A stretch of DNA of 64,000 nucleotides from Roseomonas sp. CECT 9278 (GTDB lineage: Bacteria > Pseudomonadota > Alphaproteobacteria > Acetobacterales > Acetobacteraceae), in contig NZ_CAKKLX010000022.1 in NCBI RefSeq assembly GCF_918698155.1, positions 1 through 64,000 on the forward strand, given 5' to 3'. The notes below the pieces were generated by a model that searched no databases, was not told where the DNA came from, and worked only from the letters and a program-made list of their open reading frames with translations. Below are positions 9,729-19,923 of this stretch, in pieces. Within the stretch, counting starts at the first letter, position 1. Every line of letters starts with the position of its first letter. A program made the translations under genes and the position numbers.

Positions 9729-11525
9729 ATGACCGAAGACGATCTCCGCGGGCTCATCGCGCGCGTGAAGGGCGGCAACCTGTCACGGCGCGGCTTCGTG
9801 AAGCGGCTTGCAGCGGTTGGCTTCACCGCGCCGATGGCGACTCAGCTGCTCGCGATAGCGGGCGCCGCGCCGGCCGGCGCGCAGGCCGCATCGGCCTATC
9901 GCCCGACGCGCCGCGGCGGGGGCGGGGCGCTGAAGGTCCTGTACTGGCAGGCTTCGACACTGCTGAACCCGCATTTCGCCGCCGGAACCACCAACCAGGA
10001 TTCGAGCCGCGTCTTCTACGAACCGCTCGCCGGCTGGGCATCCGATGGCACGCTGGTGCCGATCCTCGCCGCCGAGGTCCCGTCGCGGGAGAATGGCAGC
10101 CTGGCCGCCGACGGCAGGTCGGTGACCTGGAAGCTCAAGCGCGGCGTGAAGTGGCATGACGGGCAGGATTTCTCGGCTGACGACGTCGTCTTCAACTGGG
10201 AATACGCCAAAAGCCCGCAGGTCGCGGCGGTCACCTCCGGCTCCTATCGCGACGTCAATGTCGTGAAGGTCGATGACCACACGGTGCGCGTGGAGTTCCA
10301 GCAGCCAACGCCGTTCTGGGCCGATGCCTTCGTCGGCGCGACCGGCCAGCTGATCCCCAAGCACCAGTTCAAGGACTTCGCCGGTGCCAATTCGCGCGAT
10401 GCGCCCACCAACCTCCGACCGGTCGGCACCAGCGCCTACAGGTTCGTCTCCTTTGCGCCGGGCGACACGCTGCGCGCGGAATTGAACCCGAACTACCACA
10501 TGGACAACCGTCCGTATTTCGACACGCTCGAGATCAAGGGCGGCGGCGATGCGGTTTCGGCCGCGCGCGCGGTGCTGCAGACGGGCGACTACGACTACGC
10601 CTGGAACATGCAGGTCGAGGACGACATCCTGAAGCGCCTTGAGGCTGCGGGGCGCGGCAAGGTCAATATCGTCGAGGGTGGCGGCATCGAGTTCGTGCAG
10701 CTCAATGCCACCGACCCGAACCGCGAGGTCGATGGCGAGCGTTCGCACATCAGCACGCAGCACCCCGCCTTCCGCGACGCCGCGGTGCGCCAGGCGATGG
10801 CGCTGCTGATCGACCGCAACGCGCTCGAACAATTCATCTACGGCCGCGGCGGCCCTGCCACCGCCAACTTCCTGAACAACCCGCCGCGCTTCCGCTCCGA
10901 GAACATGCGCTGGGAATTCAGCATCCAGAAGGCGAACGAGATCCTCGACGCCGCTGGCTGGGCACGCGCGCGCGATGGCATCAGGGCGAAGGATGGCGTG
11001 CGGCTGCGCTTCGTGTTCCAGACGTCGGTCAATGCGCCGCGCCAGCGCACCCAGGCGGTCTACAAGCAGGCGGCGCAGCGCGCAGGCATCGACCTCGAGC
11101 TCAAGTCGGTGACGGCCTCGGTGTTCTTTTCCTCGGATGTCGCGAATCCGGACACCTACACCAAGCTCTATGCCGACATGCAGATGTACACGACCACCAT
11201 GCCGCAGGCGGATCCCGAGCGGTTCATGAACCAGTACACCTCCTGGGAAGTCTCCTCGAAGGCGAATTCCTGGCAGGGCCGCAACATCGTGCGCTGGCGC
11301 AGCGACGAATACGACACACTGTTCCGCTCGGCCCAGGGCGAGCTCGACCCGGTCAGGCGCGCCGCGATGTTCATCCGGCTGAACGACCTGGTGGTGTCGT
11401 CCAACCACATCATCCCGCTGGTGCGCCGTCCGACCGTCAGCGCCAGCCTGAACAACCTGCGCCATGTGCTCAGCGCCTGGGACCTCACGATGTGGTACCT
11501 CAACGACTGGTGGCGCGAGACCTGA
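9729..11525 (+). CDS. peptide/nickel-type ABC transporter substrate-binding protein (Tat-exported)
   Basis: A 598-residue periplasmic binding protein of family 5 (SBP_bac_5, DppA/OppA-like). The N-terminus carries a clear twin-arginine signal, SRRGFVK at about residues 18-24, followed by a hydrophobic stretch ending in an Ala-rich cleavage region, so the folded protein is probably exported by Tat. Downstream family features include the KVLYWQASTLLNPHF entry and the WKLKRGVKWHDGQDF segment. It heads a five-gene importer (binding protein, two permeases, two ATPases). Ligand unknown; the neighbouring amidase and hydantoinase genes suggest a peptide or amide. GGGAG eight bases upstream supports ATG 9729. 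Confidence 0.92.
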   Translation: MTEDDLRGLIARVKGGNLSRRGFVKRLAAVGFTAPMATQLLAIAGAAPAGAQAASAYRPTRRGGGGALKVLYWQASTLLNPHFAAGTTNQDSSRVFYEPLAGWASDGTLVPILAAEVPSRENGSLAADGRSVTWKLKRGVKWHDGQDFSADDVVFNWEYAKSPQVAAVTSGSYRDVNVVKVDDHTVRVEFQQPTPFWADAFVGATGQLIPKHQFKDFAGANSRDAPTNLRPVGTSAYRFVSFAPGDTLRAELNPNYHMDNRPYFDTLEIKGGGDAVSAARAVLQTGDYDYAWNMQVEDDILKRLEAAGRGKVNIVEGGGIEFVQLNATDPNREVDGERSHISTQHPAFRDAAVRQAMALLIDRNALEQFIYGRGGPATANFLNNPPRFRSENMRWEFSIQKANEILDAAGWARARDGIRAKDGVRLRFVFQTSVNAPRQRTQAVYKQAAQRAGIDLELKSVTASVFFSSDVANPDTYTKLYADMQMYTTTMPQADPERFMNQYTSWEVSSKANSWQGRNIVRWRSDEYDTLFRSAQGELDPVRRAAMFIRLNDLVVSSNHIIPLVRRPTVSASLNNLRHVLSAWDLTMWYLNDWWRET

Positions 11526-11535
11526 CGCGCCGCGC

Positions 11536-12495
11536 GTGACGCAGTACCTCATCCGGCGCCTGCTGATCGCGATCCCGAGCCTGCTCGGGATCAGCGTGGT
11601 GCTGTTCACCATCCTGGCGCTGGCACCGGGCGACCCGTTCGAGGAACTGGCCACCAACCCGGCCATCCCACCGGACGTACGTGCGAACCTTCGCGCGAGC
11701 CTTGGCCTCGATGACCCGGTGCATCAGCGCTACTTCAACTGGCTGTTTGCCATGCTGCGCGGCGAGTGGGGGTATTCCTTCGTCAGCCGCGTGAATGTGG
11801 ACCAACTGATCCTGCAGCGGCTGCCCACCACGATCATCGTGATCGGGGCGGCGCAGGTGCTGGCGCTGTGCATCGCCCTTCCGGTTGGCGTCTATGCAGC
11901 GACGCGACCCTATTCGCTGTTCGACAAGATCGCCAATACGCTGGCCTTCATCGGCTTCTCGCTGCCTACCTTCTTCACCGGACTGCTGCTGATCCTGCTG
12001 TTCTCGATCACGCTGGACTGGCTGCCCTTCGTCTATCGCGCGCAGATCGACGCTACCGGCTGGCGCTGGTGGTGGGAGCACATCCGCCAGTCGATCATGC
12101 CTGTGCTGGTGCTCGGCCTGTTCCAGGGCGCCGCACTCGTGCGCTTCGTGCGATCGGCGGTGCTCGACGTCATTCGCCTCGACCACGTGACGACAGCCCG
12201 CTCGAAGGGCCTGCCGGAGCGCACCGTCACGCTCAAGCATGTGGTGCGCAATGCGATGATTCCGGTGGTCACGCTGGTCGCGCTGCAGATGCCTATCGTT
12301 TTCGGCGGCGCCATCGTGACCGAGCAGATCTTCCGCATCCCGGGCATCGGGTCGCTGCTGATCACCGCCATCCTGGCCAACGACACGCCGGTCATCATGG
12401 CGGTCACCTTCGTGCTCTCCTGCCTCGTTGTCCTTTTCAACCTGATCGCGGACCTGGTGTATGGCTGGCTCGATCCCCGCATCAGCTACCGCTAG
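11536..12495 (+). CDS. dppB: DppB-type ABC transporter permease
   Basis: A 319-residue inner-membrane permease. It starts at a GTG (TQYLIRRLL...) that matches the usual DppB N-terminus: a first TM at about residues 9-29, then a periplasmic segment with the family pattern SLGLDDPVHQRY. Five further hydrophobic segments follow, with the EAA-type coupling loop around TARSKGLPERTVTLKHVVRNA, which contacts the ATPases. It lies 10 nt after the binding-protein gene and overlaps the dppC-type gene by 35 nt. The symbol denotes the family; the transported solute is unproven. Confidence 0.92.
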   Translation: MTQYLIRRLLIAIPSLLGISVVLFTILALAPGDPFEELATNPAIPPDVRANLRASLGLDDPVHQRYFNWLFAMLRGEWGYSFVSRVNVDQLILQRLPTTIIVIGAAQVLALCIALPVGVYAATRPYSLFDKIANTLAFIGFSLPTFFTGLLLILLFSITLDWLPFVYRAQIDATGWRWWWEHIRQSIMPVLVLGLFQGAALVRFVRSAVLDVIRLDHVTTARSKGLPERTVTLKHVVRNAMIPVVTLVALQMPIVFGGAIVTEQIFRIPGIGSLLITAILANDTPVIMAVTFVLSCLVVLFNLIADLVYGWLDPRISYR

Positions 12496-13392
12496 CACCG
12501 GCGCCGCGGCGCCGCGCGTCGGGCCATGGCGGGAAGCCTGGCGGCGCTTCCGAAAGCATCGGCTGGCGGTCGTCAGCCTTGTCATCCTTTCCGTGCTCGT
12601 CCTGGCCGTGCTGGTCGGACCCTTCGCGTGGCAGGTGCCGATCGACGAGATCGACTTCACCGCGCGCCTGCAGGGCCCGTCCTGGGCGCATCCGATGGGG
12701 ACCGACGACCTGGGCCAGGACATCCTGGCGCGCGTGCTCTATGGCGGGCGGATCTCGCTGGCGGTCGGCTTCGCGGCGATGATGGTGGCGATCTTCGTGG
12801 GCGTGCTGGTCGGCGCAGTGGCCGGCATGGCGGGCGGGCGCATCGATGCCGGGCTGATGTGGCTGACCGACCTGTTCCTGTCGCTGCCCCAGCTGCCGCT
12901 GCTGCTGCTGATCATCTACCTGTTCCGCGAAGGCCTGACGCAGGTGGTCGGGCAGGAGCTCGGCGTCTTCATCCTGATCGTCATCATCATCGGCGGCTTC
13001 AACTGGATGCAGGTGGCGCGGCTGGTGCGCGCACAGTTCTTCTCGCTGCGCGAGAAGGAATTCGTGGAAGCCGCGCGCGCGCTGGGCGCATCGCGCCTGC
13101 GCCTGGTCGTGCGCCATATCCTGCCCAATGCGCTGGGCCCGGTGATCGTCGCCGCCACCATCGACATCGCGGCCGCGATCATCGCGGAATCGACGCTCTC
13201 CTTCCTCGGGCTTGGCTTCCCGCCGGATGTGCCGACCTGGGGGCGGCTGCTGTTCGACGCGAAGGACAACCTGGATTTTGCACCGCACTGGGCGCTCTTT
13301 CCCGGCGCCATGATCTTCCTGACCGTGTTGTCCATCAACTTCATCGGCGATGGGCTGCGCGACGCCTTCGATCCGCGCCGGGTGATCGCCTC

Positions 13393-13396
<4 letters not shown>
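12461..13396 (+). CDS. dppC: DppC-type ABC transporter permease
   Basis: A 311-residue inner-membrane permease partner of the preceding DppB homologue. After a cytoplasmic N-terminal helix (WREAWRRFRKHR) come TM1, the family signature HPMGTDDLGQDILARVLYGGRISL, further TM segments, and the EAA loop EAARALGASRLRLVVRHILPNA. The ATG lies inside the end of the upstream permease gene (35-nt overlap); no other in-frame ATG precedes the conserved region, and the ribosome site is weak, so coupling is probable. It overlaps the next gene by 4 nt (GTGA). Confidence 0.92.
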
Positions 13397-14360
<964 letters not shown>

Positions 14361-14364
<4 letters not shown>

Positions 14365-15359
14365 GCGCCGCGAAGGACACCGCCATGGCGCAGCCGCTGC
14401 TATCGGTCCGCAACCTGGTGAAGCGCTTCCCGGTGCGCGGCGGGGTCCTGCGCCGCGTGGTGGACCAGGTCCATGCGGTGGATGGCGTGGGCTTCGACCT
14501 GGCTTCGGGCGAGACGCTCGGCCTGGTGGGCGAATCCGGCTGCGGCAAGTCCACCACAGGCCGCTGCATCCTGCGGCTGATCGAGCCCACCTCGGGCGAG
14601 GTGCGCTTCGAAGGGCGCGACGTGTGCGCGCTGACCGGCAATGAACTCGCCGCGATCCGCCGCGACATGCAGATCATCTTCCAGGACCCCTTCGCCTCGC
14701 TGAACCCACGCATGACGGTCGGGTCGATCATTGGCGAGGCGCTTGAGATCCACCGCCTGGCGAAGACGCGGCGCGAGCGCGAGGCGAAGGTCGCGGAACT
14801 GCTGGAAACCGTCGGCCTGCGCCCCGACCACATGTCCCGCTTCCCGCATGAATTCTCCGGCGGCCAGCGCCAGCGCATCGGCATCGCGCGCGCGCTCGCG
14901 GTATCGCCCAAGCTGATCATCTGTGACGAGCCGGTCAGCGCGCTGGATGTCTCGATCCAGGCGCAGGTGATCAACCTGCTGGAAGACCTGCAGGAAAAGT
15001 TCGGCCTGTCCTACCTGTTCATTGCGCATGATTTGTCGGTGGTGGAGCACATCAGCGACCGGGTGGCAGTGATGTATCTCGGGCGGATCGTCGAGGTCGC
15101 GCCGTCGCGCGATCTCTATGCCCAACCGCTGCACCCCTATACGGAGGCATTGCTCTCCGCGGTGCCGATCCCCGACCCGACCCTGAAGCGCGAGCGCATC
15201 AGGCTGCAGGGCGACATCCCGAGCCCGATGAACCCGCCTTCGGGCTGCCATTTCCACACCCGCTGCCCGATCGCCGAGAAGGGCCTGTGCGACGTGGCGG
15301 CCCCCGACTTTCGCGAAGCGACGTCGGGCCATTGGGTCGCCTGCCACAAGCGTGGATAG
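14361..15359 (+). CDS. dppF: DppF-type ABC transporter ATP-binding protein
   Basis: A 332-residue second ATPase of the importer. It has Walker [10 protein letters not shown], signature [15 protein letters not shown], Walker [13 protein letters not shown], the switch His in FIAHDLS, and the C-terminal extension with a Cys cluster ([16 protein letters not shown]). The GTG at 14361 overlaps the previous stop; ATG 14385 (MAQPLL) is a possible internal start close to the conserved region. This is the last gene of the importer operon. A hairpin and a repeat motif lie in the 157 nt before the convergent gltA. Confidence 0.93.
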
Positions 15360-15417
15360 CGGCTGTCGCCGTCCGATCGGGCAAGGCTACGCTAGGCGCA
15401 GAACCAAGGTCTTCGAT

Positions 15418-15463
15418 GCGGTGTCGTGAGCCGAGGCGAACGAAAGCTGCTTCAGTCCACCGC
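15418..15463. repeat. palindromic intergenic element, copy 1
   Basis: Six-base arms GCGGTG (15418-15423) and CACCGC (15458-15463) flank the motif GTGAGCCGAGGCGAACG (15426-15442). The same motif, with one extra base, sits inside a longer inverted repeat at 48119-48163. Both copies are intergenic, which suggests a dispersed REP-like element. Confidence 0.5.
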
Positions 15464-15480
15464 TTTCAGAAGAGCGAGGC

Positions 15481-15510
15481 GGCCCGGGGGCGGTCTCTCC
15501 CCCGGCCTTT
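15481..15510. terminator. hairpin between convergent dppF and gltA
   Basis: A GC-rich inverted repeat, GGCC-C-GGGGG then CCCCC-GGCC with one bulged base, is followed by TTT on the plus strand. It lies 6 nt past the gltA stop (minus strand) and 120 nt past dppF. The U-tract is short on both strands, so intrinsic termination is plausible but not certain. Confidence 0.5.
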
Positions 15511-15516
15511 CCGTCG

Positions 15517-16824
15517 TCAGGAACGCTTGCCCATCGGCACGAAATCCCGCGCTGCCGGCCCAGTGTAGATCTGCCGCGGCCGCCCGATGCGCTGCGACGG
15601 GTCTTCGATCAGTTCCTTCCACTGGCTCACCCAGCCCACGGTGCGCGCCACCGCGAACAGTACGGTGAACATCGACGTCGGGATGCCCATCGCCTTCAGG
15701 ATGATGCCCGAATAGAAGTCCACGTTCGGGTAGAGCTTGCGGCTGATGAAGTAGTCGTCGGTCAGCGCGATCCGCTCCATCTCGATCGCCATGTCGAGCA
15801 GCGGCTCGTCCTTGATGCCGAGCTCGGCGAGCACCTCGTGGCAGGTCTCCTTCATGATCTTCGCACGCGGATCGAAGTTCTTGTAGACCCGGTGGCCGAA
15901 GCCCATGAGCTTCGTGTGGGAGTTCTTGTCCTTCACCTCGCTGATGAACTGCGGGATGTTCTCCGGCGAGCCGATCTCGGCCAGCATCTTCAGCACCGCC
16001 TCGTTCGCGCCGCCATGCGCGGGGCCCCACAGCGCGGCGATGCCGGCGGCGATGCAGGCGAAGGGGTTGGCACCTGTCGAACCTGCCAGGCGCACCGTGG
16101 AAGTGGAGGCGTTCTGCTCGTGATCCGCATGCAGGATCAGGATGCGGTCCATCGCGCGGGCGAGGATCGGGTTGTTGACGTAGGGCTCGGCCGGAACGCC
16201 GTTCAGCATGTAAAGGAAGTTCTCCGCGTAGCCGAGGTCGTTGCGCGGATACATGAAGGGCTGGCCGATCGAGTACTTGTAGGCCCAGGCCGCGATGGTC
16301 GGCACCTTCGCGATCAGACGGAAGGCCGCGATCTCGCGCTGCCGCTCGTCATTGATGTCGAGGTTGTCGTGGTAGAAGGCGGCCATCGCGCCGACCACAC
16401 CGCACATCACGGCCATCGGGTGCGCGTCGCGGCGGAAGCCCTCGAAGAAGCGGCGCAGCTGCTCGTGCAGCATGGTGTGGTAGGTGACGCCCTTGTGGAA
16501 CTCGGCGTACTGGCCCGGGTTCGGCAGGTCGCCGTTCAGCAGCAGGTAGCAGACCTCGAGGAAGGACGAATTCTCGGCCAGCTGCTCGATCGGGTAGCCG
16601 CGATACAGCAGCACGCCCTCGTCGCCGTCGATATAGGTGATGGTGCTCTCGCAGGACGCGGTGGCGCCGTAGCCGGGATCGAAGGTGAAGATGCCAAGCT
16701 CACCGTACAGCTTGCGGATATCGGCCACCTTCGGGCCGAGCGTACCGCCCAGCAGCGGCAGCGAGACGCTTTTGTTGGAGCCCTCCATCGTGACGGTGAT
16801 GGCGCCGGCGGCCTTGCTGCTCAT
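15517..16824 (-). CDS. gltA: citrate synthase (type II)
   Basis: A 435-residue citrate synthase that condenses acetyl-CoA and oxaloacetate at the entry to the TCA cycle. The length and the N-terminal beta domain ([22 protein letters not shown]) match the hexameric, NADH-sensitive type II enzymes of Gram-negatives. The catalytic His is in the [14 protein letters not shown] segment, and the substrate-site motif [19 protein letters not shown] is intact. GAGGAAA lies a few bases before the ATG. It stands alone as a single gene with its own promoter-like sequence upstream and a hairpin downstream. Confidence 0.97.
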   Translation of the reverse strand: MSSKAAGAITVTMEGSNKSVSLPLLGGTLGPKVADIRKLYGELGIFTFDPGYGATASCESTITYIDGDEGVLLYRGYPIEQLAENSSFLEVCYLLLNGDLPNPGQYAEFHKGVTYHTMLHEQLRRFFEGFRRDAHPMAVMCGVVGAMAAFYHDNLDINDERQREIAAFRLIAKVPTIAAWAYKYSIGQPFMYPRNDLGYAENFLYMLNGVPAEPYVNNPILARAMDRILILHADHEQNASTSTVRLAGSTGANPFACIAAGIAALWGPAHGGANEAVLKMLAEIGSPENIPQFISEVKDKNSHTKLMGFGHRVYKNFDPRAKIMKETCHEVLAELGIKDEPLLDMAIEMERIALTDDYFISRKLYPNVDFYSGIILKAMGIPTSMFTVLFAVARTVGWVSQWKELIEDPSQRIGRPRQIYTGPAARDFVPMGKRS

Positions 16825-16890
16825 GCGGGGATTTCCTCAGGTCATCCGGGAGCGGGGAACCTCCCGCCGTGGCCGGAATTGGTGCGCCGC

Positions 16891-16920
16891 AAGATAAGGC
16901 GCTGCCCGGCGGCTTGGCAA
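16891..16920 (-). promoter_or_regulatory. sigma-70-like promoter of gltA
   Basis: On the minus strand TTGCCA (16920-16915) and TATCTT (16896-16891) are separated by 18 nt, giving four or five matches to each consensus hexamer. The predicted start would leave a leader of about 60 nt before the gltA ATG. Confidence 0.5.
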
Positions 16921-17037
16921 ACCGTCACGTTGGAGCGCGCGGCGCCCGCAGCCTTCGCAGCATTGCCAGCGCAAAGGTTCGGCTTGTCGGGTGCCACGGG
17001 CAAGAAAACGCGGGCCTTCGGCGCCGCGGCGCCGGTC

Positions 17038-17631
17038 TCAGTTGCGCGCCCGCCAGGTCGGCGGCACGCCCGCGCCATTCGCCCATAGGCCCTGCGCGGT
17101 GCGCCGCGCCGCCGCCTCCTGGTTTCGCAGGGCGCTTGTGGTGGCGATCGCGTAGCCACCGACGACCAGCGCACGGTTCAGATCCGCCCCGGCGGCGTCG
17201 CACTGGCCCAGGCCGCGCCCGAACGCATCCTGGCCGACGATCCGGCACTCCACGGGGCGCCCGGCGACCAGGCGCGTCAGCGCTGCGGCCGAGGCACCGC
17301 CGCAATCAAAGGCCTCGCCGGAGGACGCCCTGCACGCTTCGCCGCGCGCCGGTGCGGCCACGCCGTCCAGCCGCACGATCCGTTCGCCAAGTCCGATCGT
17401 CTCGCCATCGACGATACGAATGGCGTTGGCATCGGCCCGCCAATTGCGGTCGGTGGGCGCCGACCCGAACAGGTTCGACGGCAGCGCAACGCCAAGCACG
17501 ACAGGCGCCGCGATCGCAGCCGATAGCAGCAGCGCCGCCCCGCGAAAGCGGGGGCGGGCTCTACGACCCTTGAAGATTCGACGTCTCTCGATCACGCGCG
17601 GATCGTTAAACGGACCGCCAACGGCCTGCAA
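17038..17631 (-). CDS. membrane-anchored staphylococcal-nuclease-fold protein lacking catalytic acids
   Basis: A 197-residue protein with one TM segment (about residues 31-50) after a basic N-terminus, then an SNase/thermonuclease-like domain (68-185) placed outside the membrane. Compared with staphylococcal nuclease, the two catalytic arginines are kept (R87, and R139 in FGRGLG). The metal ligand Asp40 and general base Glu43 fall on Ala92 and Ala95, and Asp21 falls on Glu77. Nuclease activity is therefore doubtful; a binding or structural role is more likely. It is a single gene between gltA and the CHAD protein. The start is the only in-frame Met near the N-terminus. Confidence 0.7.
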   Translation of the reverse strand: MQAVGGPFNDPRVIERRRIFKGRRARPRFRGAALLLSAAIAAPVVLGVALPSNLFGSAPTDRNWRADANAIRIVDGETIGLGERIVRLDGVAAPARGEACRASSGEAFDCGGASAAALTRLVAGRPVECRIVGQDAFGRGLGQCDAAGADLNRALVVGGYAIATTSALRNQEAAARRTAQGLWANGAGVPPTWRARN

Positions 17632-17699
17632 CCGCCGGACGCGTCGAAAAACGACACGCCACCGCGACCGCAGCGTGGGCGGTGGTTAAGGAAATGCGT

Positions 17700-19274
17700 C
17701 TAATCGCCTGTCCAAAAACGATCCTTGCCGCTCAAACGGCGCCAGGCCGCCAATGCGTCATCGCGATGATCCGCGACCCGGGCCTCGCACCAGCCCTCGA
17801 CGCTGCCCACGGCCCAGCTCCGGCCCGCGCCAGGGCCTGCCAGCGACCGCGCCAGGCCCCGCGCCACCGCTGCGTCATTGGCGATGCCAAGGCCGTCCTG
17901 GAGCCGTCCGACCCGACGCAGGAAGCGCCGTGCCCGCCGCTGGTCGAACAGCGGCGCGAAGACCTCGGCGGCGTAACGCAGGCGCTTGCCGTCCAATCTC
18001 AGTTCATGCAGTTGCTCAGCCGACAGCGTCTCGAAGGCGGCACCGGCGCGGCGCAGCCGCGACCAGCGACGGTCGAGCACCACACGTCCGAAGCTGCGGG
18101 CAGCCATGTCCAGGGCGTCGCACTGCTCGGCCGATGCCGCATCGCGCCAGGGGCGCGCCAGCAGCACCGCCAGCGCGTCGATCAGCAGCAGCCGCCAGCC
18201 CGGCCCGCCGATCATCGCGATGGCCGCATCATAGGCCGCGCTCCGCCGCGCCTCGGCAGCGCGCAACAGCGCCGCGACGCGCGTGTCCCCGGCGAAGGCC
18301 GTCCCGACGTGCCGCCCGATCCCGGCCAGGAACACATCCCAGTCACGCGCCGGGCCCAGGATGCCGACCACCTCCCGCAGGCGCGCGTCCAGGCTTCGCA
18401 GTTCCGGCGCGTCCGTGGCGTTGCGGAATACGCGCAGCACCGAACGCAGGCGGCGGAGCGCCACACGGCTCTGGTGCACCGGCTCGGGACCGGCGGCGTG
18501 ACGGATGCGCGCGCCTTGTTGGTGCAGGACTTCCAGCAGGTGTCCGACGGCACGCAGGAAGGCGTCCTCGACGGTCGTCGCCGCCGCGGTGTCGGGCGGT
18601 CCCAGCCGATGCGGCCGCGCCGACGTCCCGGCCGCCATCGCCCGGGCTTCCTCAGCCAGGGTCACGAGCGGCGGCGTCATCGGCAGGTGTTCGGCGATTC
18701 CGGTCGCTGCGGCAATGACCGCCGACAACGGGCCGGACAGGCACAGGCGCGCGACCGCCTGCTCGGCCGCCACGCTGCGCAGCCGGCCGCTCAGCATCTC
18801 GACCATCGCGGTGCCGGCGGGCAGGGCCAGGGCAAAGGACTGGCGGCGGCCGGTGAAGGCGGCGACCGCGACGAGAGGCGCGCCCTCGGCCTGCGGCACC
18901 GCCTCGCCGGTATCGAAGGTGGCTTCGATCGCGGCAGGCTGGCCGGGATGCCAGACGCAGTGCGGCAGCGGCACCAGGCGCCGCAACCTGCGCTTGCCGC
19001 GGCGTGGCGCCTCCAGGATCAAGCCCTCGGCCGACAGCGCGCCGTCTGCCGTGTCCGACCAGATCGTCTCGGCCGCCATGCTGCGCGCGCGGCCGTCGCG
19101 GTGCGCCTGCACGAACGGCAGCCTTGCCAGGCGGCCGGCCGCCTCCGGCGTCAGCGCGAACTCCAGGACCACGACCTCCACTGCCGCCTCGGCAGGCGCG
19201 GCGGGCGGCGGTTGGGCGGTGTCGGCCGGGGGCTCGGCGATGGGCAGGCGGTTTGCCGTCGATGCAGCGGACAT
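17700..19274 (-). CDS. CHAD-domain protein with a degenerate CYTH-like N-terminal domain
   Basis: A 524-residue cytosolic protein. The second half (about 250-500) is a CHAD domain, an alpha-helical bundle with conserved His/Arg/Lys known to bind polyphosphate: VHQSRVALRRLRS, ARDWDVFLAG, HELRLDGKRLRYAAEVF and LQDGLGIANDAAVA are all visible. The N-terminal 200 residues resemble the CYTH triphosphate tunnel domain, but the ExExK metal/phosphate motif is replaced by LEFAL, so triphosphatase activity is unlikely. It begins 2 nt after the sixA stop, so the two form an operon with a possible common role in phosphate-polymer or phospho-signal metabolism. Confidence 0.85.
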   Translation of the reverse strand: MSAASTANRLPIAEPPADTAQPPPAAPAEAAVEVVVLEFALTPEAAGRLARLPFVQAHRDGRARSMAAETIWSDTADGALSAEGLILEAPRRGKRRLRRLVPLPHCVWHPGQPAAIEATFDTGEAVPQAEGAPLVAVAAFTGRRQSFALALPAGTAMVEMLSGRLRSVAAEQAVARLCLSGPLSAVIAAATGIAEHLPMTPPLVTLAEEARAMAAGTSARPHRLGPPDTAAATTVEDAFLRAVGHLLEVLHQQGARIRHAAGPEPVHQSRVALRRLRSVLRVFRNATDAPELRSLDARLREVVGILGPARDWDVFLAGIGRHVGTAFAGDTRVAALLRAAEARRSAAYDAAIAMIGGPGWRLLLIDALAVLLARPWRDAASAEQCDALDMAARSFGRVVLDRRWSRLRRAGAAFETLSAEQLHELRLDGKRLRYAAEVFAPLFDQRRARRFLRRVGRLQDGLGIANDAAVARGLARSLAGPGAGRSWAVGSVEGWCEARVADHRDDALAAWRRLSGKDRFWTGD

Positions 19275-19276
19275 GG

Positions 19277-19813
19277 TCAGGCGGCCATTTCCGGCAGGTC
19301 GGCGGGCGCGACGAATCGCACCAGGCGCCCGCCCCCTTCGGCCAGGTCGTGCCAGGGCGTGGCGATTCCGAATTCGGCCAAGGCGCAGGTGGGGAAGCCC
19401 TCGGCCAGGCGCCGCGCCGCCGCCGCGGCGCTGCCCGTCATGCCGCCGGCACCGACCAGCGCCAGCGCCAGGTCCTGCAACCCCGGATTGTGACCGATCA
19501 GCATGACGCTGCGCGCCGTCTCCGGCGCCCGGCGCAGCATGTCCATCAGCCGCGGCCAGGGTGCGAGGTACAGGTCGTCCATCGGCTCGACCATCGGGCT
19601 GTCGGGGAAGGGTGCGAGGGCTTCCAGTGTCTGCAACGTGCGCCGTGCGGAGGAGACCAGCACCACGTCCGGCGCCAGCCCCAGATCCTGCATCGCCGCG
19701 GCCATGGCCTGCGCCGCGCGCCGCCCGCGCGCATTGAGCGGGCGCGCATGGTCCGGGAGCGAAGGATCGTCCCAGGATGATTTCGCATGGCGAAGAAGAA
19801 GGAGTTGGCGCAT
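19277..19813 (-). CDS. sixA: SixA-type phosphohistidine phosphatase (histidine phosphatase family)
   Basis: A 178-residue histidine-phosphatase-fold protein. The RHG motif reads LLLLRHAKSSW with catalytic R8-H9; the later conserved SSARRT and IGHNPGLQ motifs supply the second Arg and His. In E. coli SixA removes phosphate from histidine-phosphotransfer domains; the family is broad, so the substrate is unproven. ATG 19813 gives the typical MRQLLLLRHAKS start and has AGGA upstream; an ATG 18 nt earlier is also in frame. It is divergent from the SDR gene across a 110-bp region with a strong dyad. Confidence 0.85.
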   Translation of the reverse strand: MRQLLLLRHAKSSWDDPSLPDHARPLNARGRRAAQAMAAAMQDLGLAPDVVLVSSARRTLQTLEALAPFPDSPMVEPMDDLYLAPWPRLMDMLRRAPETARSVMLIGHNPGLQDLALALVGAGGMTGSAAAAARRLAEGFPTCALAEFGIATPWHDLAEGGGRLVRFVAPADLPEMAA

Positions 19814-19852
19814 CGCGAGGCATCCTGCCATGGACCGCGCCGGCTGTCGCGG

Positions 19853-19877
19853 CCTGGACCGACCCTCGCGGTCCAGG
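19853..19877. promoter_or_regulatory. operator-like dyad upstream of the (6-4) photolyase operon
   Basis: A perfect 9-bp inverted repeat, CCTGGACCG (19853-19861) and CGGTCCAGG (19869-19877), has a 7-nt spacer. A further direct copy of TGGACCG occurs at 19831-19837. It lies between divergent sixA and the SDR-DUF6134-photolyase operon, 46 nt before the SDR start. The binding protein is unknown. Confidence 0.45.
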
Positions 19878-19923
19878 TCGGCACCCCCATGTGCGATGGC
19901 CGTGATGACGGTCTGGAGGCAGC

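Noticed and set aside
15360-15516. A possible small gene between dppF and gltA
   Set aside because: The frames there lack ribosome sites and are interrupted by a repeat motif and a hairpin.
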